This document shows positions 16,084 to 17,284 of a DNA stretch of 17,284 nt, one piece after another. Source of the stretch: Paracoccaceae bacterium (GTDB lineage: Bacteria > Pseudomonadota > Alphaproteobacteria > Rhodobacterales > Rhodobacteraceae); the NCBI GenBank assembly GCA_026982255.1, contig JALSHL010000171.1:1-17284 (forward strand). Direction: 5' to 3'. The notes beneath the pieces were generated by a model. That model was not told where the DNA came from. It did not search any database and was given only the letters and a program-made list of their open reading frames with translations. Position 1 is the first letter of the stretch. Each line of letters starts with the position of its first letter. The position numbers and the translations under genes are program-made.

Positions 16084-16097
16084 CGTTTCCGGAAACG
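16084..16097. promoter_or_regulatory. Perfect 14-bp palindrome upstream of dctP
   Basis: CGTTTCCGGAAACG equals its own reverse complement and lies 102 bases before the dctP start. It could be an operator for a dimeric regulator of the TRAP gene. The nearby CGG followed by six T (16098-16106) allows a weak terminator reading on the plus strand, but the stem would be only five pairs. Confidence 0.45.
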
Positions 16098-16199
16098 CGG
16101 TTTTTTCGTGCCAATATTGCTAGACTTGCGGGTAAGTTGCCTTGTAGTTTTCGCTCACCGAAGAATCGTAACAAGGTTCAACCGACTGGGAGGTCACCA

Positions 16200-17219
16200 A
16201 TGAAAAACAAGATCCTGAAATCCGCAACCATTGCCGCCATCACGCTGGCATTCGGCACCGAGGCCATGGCAACCGAATGGAATGTCTCCGTCTGGGGTAA
16301 GCGCCGTGCCTTCACCGAAGCTATCGAGAAACTGGCGGAACTGGTCAGCGAGAAAACCGATGGCACGTTCACCCTGAACATTTCCTACGGCGGCCTGTCC
16401 AAGAACAAGGAGAACCTCGACGGTATTTCCATCGGCGCTTTCGAAATGGCGCAGTTCTGCGCCGGCTACCACGCCGACAAGAACCCCTCGATCACCGTTC
16501 TGGAGCTGCCGTTCCTCGGCGTGGAAACGCTTGAGCAGGAAATCGCCGTATCGCAGGCGGTCTATAACAATCCGGCCGTGCAGGCGGATCTGGCGCGCTG
16601 GAATGCAACGCTGCTGATGCCGTCCCCGCTGCCGCAGTATAATATTGTCGGTAAGGGTGACGCCCCGCGCACGCTGGCCGACTTCGACGGTTTGACCGTG
16701 CGCGCCACCGGTGGTATCGGCAAGGCCATGGCCGCTATCGGCGCCGTTCCGACATCCATGTCGGCAACCGAGGTCCGTCAGGCCATGGACAGCGGCGTAG
16801 TGAAATCCGTTGCCTTCGCTCCGCACGCCCACATGGCATACGGCACTATCGAAAACGCCACATGGTGGACGACCAACCTTAACCCCGGCACTGTGAACTG
16901 TCCGGTTGTGGTCAACACCGACGCGCTGAACGCCCTGGACGATGCCGAACGCGAAGCCCTGCTCGGCTCGGTTGACGAGGCGCTGGCCTATTACGTTGAC
17001 TACTACAACGAGAAAACCATGTCGCAGTGGGGTCCGGCACTGGACGAGCGCGGTATCGAGCGCATCACCTATTCCGACGAGGAACTGCAGGCCTTCCGCG
17101 ACGCGGTGGCCGGTCCGGCTGCCGAAGCCTGGATCAAGGGCGCCAACGAGCGCGGTCTGCCCGGTCAGGAACTCTATGATCTGGTGATCGAGACGCTTGC
17201 GGCCGAAAAAGCCAAGTAA
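16200..17219 (+). CDS. dctP: TRAP transporter periplasmic substrate-binding protein, DctP family
   Basis: A 339-residue periplasmic solute receptor. The Sec signal peptide ends in EAMA at 24, giving a mature start at TEWNVSVWG. The body follows the DctP pattern, with ISYGGLSKNKENLDGISIGA near 61-80 and DFDGLTVRATGG (161-172), in which Arg168 matches the carboxylate-binding Arg typical of TRAP receptors. SATEVRQAMDSGVVKS then forms the hinge-side segment. Substrates are usually organic acids such as C4-dicarboxylates; the exact one is not readable. The start is ATG 16200, with GGGAGG six bases upstream; a longer in-frame reading from 16011 is non-coding in character. A terminator follows within 60 bases, and the membrane subunits DctQ/DctM are not seen before the window ends. 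Confidence 0.93.
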   Translation: MKNKILKSATIAAITLAFGTEAMATEWNVSVWGKRRAFTEAIEKLAELVSEKTDGTFTLNISYGGLSKNKENLDGISIGAFEMAQFCAGYHADKNPSITVLELPFLGVETLEQEIAVSQAVYNNPAVQADLARWNATLLMPSPLPQYNIVGKGDAPRTLADFDGLTVRATGGIGKAMAAIGAVPTSMSATEVRQAMDSGVVKSVAFAPHAHMAYGTIENATWWTTNLNPGTVNCPVVVNTDALNALDDAEREALLGSVDEALAYYVDYYNEKTMSQWGPALDERGIERITYSDEELQAFRDAVAGPAAEAWIKGANERGLPGQELYDLVIETLAAEKAK

Positions 17220-17234
17220 GCGCCCCTGAAAAAC

Positions 17235-17277
17235 GCCCCGCCCCTGTGTCTGCACGGGCGGGGCCTTTCCGTTTTTT
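17235..17277 (+). terminator. Intrinsic terminator or attenuator after dctP
   Basis: A perfect 9-bp GC stem GCCCCGCCC/GGGCGGGGC (17235-17243 with 17256-17264), extendable by two pairs past a mismatch, is followed seven bases later by a run of six T (17272-17277). It starts 15 bases after the dctP stop. The stem is very stable; the short gap before the T-run makes partial read-through possible. Confidence 0.85.
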
Positions 17278-17284
17278 CTGCACT

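Larger units (their letters stand above)
15688..16199. promoter_or_regulatory. 512-base divergent intergenic region between flp and dctP
   Basis: I find no convincing gene here. It must hold the promoters of flp (minus) and the TRAP binding protein (plus). From 15850 to 16010 it is strongly AT-rich. Visible structure includes four TTGGG motifs (15865, 15875, 15897, 15916), an inverted repeat TTTGAC/GTCAAA (15907-15925), two AATAATTCC copies (15979 and 15998), GCCGG/CCGGC (16038-16049) and a perfect 14-base palindrome (16084-16097). I could not fix a reliable -35/-10 pair on either strand. Confidence 0.7.

Noticed and set aside
15800..16174. 124-residue minus-strand reading frame in the flp-dctP gap
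   Set aside because: It begins at TTG without a ribosome binding site, has no recognisable domain, and passes through the AT-rich repeat cluster; its amino-acid mix looks random. I treat the region as regulatory.
16194..17255. 353-residue minus-strand reading frame opposite dctP
   Set aside because: Antisense to a clear TRAP receptor with signal peptide and ribosome binding site, and it begins inside the dctP terminator.

Overview
The window looks like chromosomal DNA of an alphaproteobacterium, most likely of the Rhodobacteraceae. This is inferred from GC-rich coding DNA, the ftsY / EamA transporter / yciB neighbourhood, the composition of the Tad pilus locus and the type of Flp pilin; no rRNA or other phylogenetic marker is present. 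I see no tRNA, rRNA, CRISPR array, insertion sequence or prophage. The coding strand is densely packed, and the many long opposite-strand reading frames are shadows of the real genes.

Left part, plus strand (2-2475): the 3' part of ftsY (signal recognition particle receptor), an EamA/DMT-family transporter coupled to it by a 4-base overlap, and yciB (inner-membrane septation protein A). The yciB stop overlaps the stop of a convergent minus-strand gene within one TTAA.

Middle-left, minus strand (2472-5359, read right to left): an AAA+ ATPase with a predicted N-terminal winged-helix domain, a crotonase-family enzyme that probably starts at TTG inside the end of the ATPase gene, and a beta-hydroxyacid dehydrogenase of the 3-hydroxyisobutyrate dehydrogenase family.

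Centre and right, minus strand (5456-15687): a tad/cpa locus for an Flp-type IVc pilus. In transcription order it holds flp, cpaB (rcpC), cpaC (rcpA secretin), an OmpA-like lipoprotein, cpaE (tadZ), tadA (cpaF ATPase), tadB, tadC, two TPR lipoproteins (tadD type) and cpaA (prepilin peptidase). Together these supply the pilin, its processing peptidase, the assembly motor and inner-membrane platform, the localisation ATPase, the outer-membrane channel and pilotin/wall-anchoring lipoproteins. Two clear intrinsic terminators, after flp and after the OmpA-like gene, divide it into at least three transcription units: flp alone, cpaB-cpaC-ompA, and cpaE to cpaA. The minor pilins TadE/F/G are not in this window.

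Right end, plus strand (16200-17219): a TRAP-transporter periplasmic binding protein (DctP family) followed directly by a strong terminator. Between it and flp lies a 512-base AT-rich divergent intergenic region with several repeats and palindromes that are probably regulatory.

I do not see a wholly new system. The points most worth a second look are the pilin's changed Flp motif, the winged-helix AAA+ ATPase beside the tad genes, the structured cpaB-cpaC spacer and the repeat cluster upstream of flp.
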